A stretch of DNA of 21,752 bases. Source: Acidimicrobiia bacterium. GTDB taxonomy: Bacteria > Actinomycetota > Acidimicrobiia > Spongiisociales > UBA5794. Position numbers and translations under genes: made by a program. The notes under the pieces were generated by a model, which was given only the letters and a program-made list of their open reading frames with translations, had not been told where the DNA came from and made no database searches. Location of the stretch: contig JAOZMA010000005.1 in assembly GCA_029934555.1 (NCBI GenBank), forward strand, positions 1 to 21,752. The letters are read 5' to 3'. Every line of letters begins with the position of its first letter. Position 1 is the stretch's first letter. Below are positions 20,779 to 21,752 of this stretch, piece after piece.

Positions 20779-21606
20779 ATGCCCAGACGCGACCGGTGGG
20801 CGGACGATGACATCCTCGATACCTTCAAGAAGCGGGAGTACCTGGTCCTCGAAGTCCGCAACGGGATGACCCTCACGCACACCGGATCGCGGTTCACCGG
20901 CACGGTCGTCGGCTTCACCCAGGGTGCCCGAGTGGTTCTGGAGGACAAGACGAACCATCGCGAGTCGTTTCCGGCAATGGACGGAGCCTTCATGCACAAC
21001 GGCGTGCGCGTAGCCATGCGAGAGCCGGCCACCGCGCCACCCGCCGATCGTCGGTACACGGCCTCCGGTTCGATCGAAGCCGACAGGTCTCGCGCTCGTG
21101 TTGCCAGGGCAAGCCGCATCTGGGTCGAAGGCATCCACGATGCTGAGCTGATCGAGAAGATCTGGGGCGACGATCTCAGAGAAGCGGCGGTCGTTGTTGA
21201 ACCGCTCCACGGAGCGGATGATCTGGTCTCCGCCGTCGCTCAGTTCCGGCCGCGACCCGATCGAAAGCTCGGGGTCCTCCTGGATCACCTCGTCGCAGGG
21301 TCGAAGGAGACCCGAATCGCACAGAGCGTGACGCACTCCGATGTTCTCATTCTCGGCCACCCATACGTCGATATCTGGCAGGCGATCAAACCCGACACCT
21401 TCGGCATCGCCGCCTGGCCGGAGGTGCCGCGAGGTCAACCATGGAAAGAGGGTGTCATCACCGGCCTGGGGCTGAACATCGATTCAGGTCGCTTCTGGAC
21501 CAAGGTCCTCGAATCCGTCTCGTCGTACCGCGATGTCGAGACGCCGCTCGTGAACGCCGTCGAACAGCTCATCGACTTCGTCACTATCGACATCGACGAA
21601 CGCTGA
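20779..21606 (+). CDS. DUF3097 family protein
   Basis: A 275-residue soluble protein of a family largely confined to actinobacteria. The N-terminal part (about 20-80) has strand-rich sequence. The conserved core (about 112-225) contains R-I-W-V-E-G-I-H-D-A-E-L (113-124), W-G-D-D-L-R, V-V-V-E-P-L-H-G-A-D-D-L, L-L-D-H-L-V-A-G-S-K-E and G-H-P-Y-V-D-I-W-Q-A. The V-E-G-x-x-D start followed later by a conserved Asp stretch (D169) resembles a Toprim nucleic-acid-enzyme fold, but this is my inference from pattern. No function is established that I know of. ATG 20779 is the first start after the lipoprotein stop, with a weak GGAG 14 bases upstream (20761-20764). Confidence 0.85.
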   Translation: MPRRDRWADDDILDTFKKREYLVLEVRNGMTLTHTGSRFTGTVVGFTQGARVVLEDKTNHRESFPAMDGAFMHNGVRVAMREPATAPPADRRYTASGSIEADRSRARVARASRIWVEGIHDAELIEKIWGDDLREAAVVVEPLHGADDLVSAVAQFRPRPDRKLGVLLDHLVAGSKETRIAQSVTHSDVLILGHPYVDIWQAIKPDTFGIAAWPEVPRGQPWKEGVITGLGLNIDSGRFWTKVLESVSSYRDVETPLVNAVEQLIDFVTIDIDER

Positions 21607-21648
21607 CAGCAGTCACCAACCCCGGTGTCGGAGGTCGCCCCTTTCGTT

Positions 21649-21752
21649 TCAGATGTCCTCGGCGACCCGGGGACCGGTCATTGGAAGGCGCGGATCCGTG
21701 GGAAGCTCCTCCAGGAGGTCCCGGGTTCCGGCCTGTAGGGGATCGTCACAGA
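21649..21752 (-). CDS. 3' end of an unidentified minus-strand gene
   Basis: Reading the minus strand from the right edge gives 33 in-frame codons, about CDDPLQAGTRDLLEELPTDP followed by RLPMTGPRVAEDI, ending at TGA (complement of 21649-21651). Third codon positions are mostly G or C and the composition is protein-like, so this is probably the C-terminus of a real gene converging on DUF3097. No family can be assigned from 33 residues. The 42 bases between the two stops hold no clear terminator. Confidence 0.5.
   Translation of the reverse strand, partial: CDDPLQAGTRDLLEELPTDPRLPMTGPRVAEDI

Overview
The window is high-GC DNA, mostly transcribed on the + strand, and looks like a chromosomal piece of a member of the Actinomycetota. 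I lean towards a deep lineage such as Acidimicrobiia, but that is inference. The signs are a DUF3097 gene, a CeoB/CeoC-like pair of TrkA genes, tightly overlapping genes (ATGA, GTGA, TGATG), and several genes whose start codon lies 6-9 bases after a -10 box, which suggests leaderless mRNAs. I see no mobile element, rRNA, tRNA or CRISPR array.

Layout. 1-95 (-): first 31 codons of a probable gcvPA (glycine decarboxylase subunit 1). 96-286: divergent regulatory region with three inverted repeats. 287-4634: a tetR repressor gene followed by two overlapping genes for an asymmetric heterodimeric ABC exporter. 4699-4857: a histidine attenuator, consisting of a promoter, a 19-codon leader peptide with six His codons, and competing antiterminator and terminator hairpins. 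4903-11889: a seven-gene his operon in which fusions supply all ten steps: hisG, hisC-HAD, hisB, hisH, hisF, hisA-hisI-hisE and hisD. 11987-12975: a short leader ORF and an EamA-type exporter. 13075-13578: a DUF4262 protein. 13634-16294: a GcvT-serine hydroxymethyltransferase fusion. 16295-16735: no secure gene. 16736-20278: a potassium uptake operon with two TrkA genes, an unlisted 47-residue membrane protein, TrkH, and an anchored extracytoplasmic protein of unknown function. 20365-21606: a lipoprotein and a DUF3097 protein. 21649-21752 (-): the 3' end of an unidentified gene.

How the genes work together. The his operon looks self-sufficient. The HAD domain fused to HisC is the natural candidate for histinol-phosphate phosphatase (histidinol-phosphatase), and HisI and HisE sit on the HisA chain. 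Control appears two-layered: attenuation by a His-rich leader and feedback through the long-form HisG C-terminal domain. Glycine and one-carbon metabolism flanks the his locus: gcvPA at the left edge, and a bifunctional protein that could take methylene-tetrahydrofolate from glycine cleavage directly to serine synthesis. The trk operon carries gating subunits, the pore and two uncharacterised membrane proteins.

The most notable items are the his attenuator, the HisA-HisI-HisE and GcvT-SHMT fusions, the 47-residue Trk-operon protein, and a trkA gene that appears to start at ACG.
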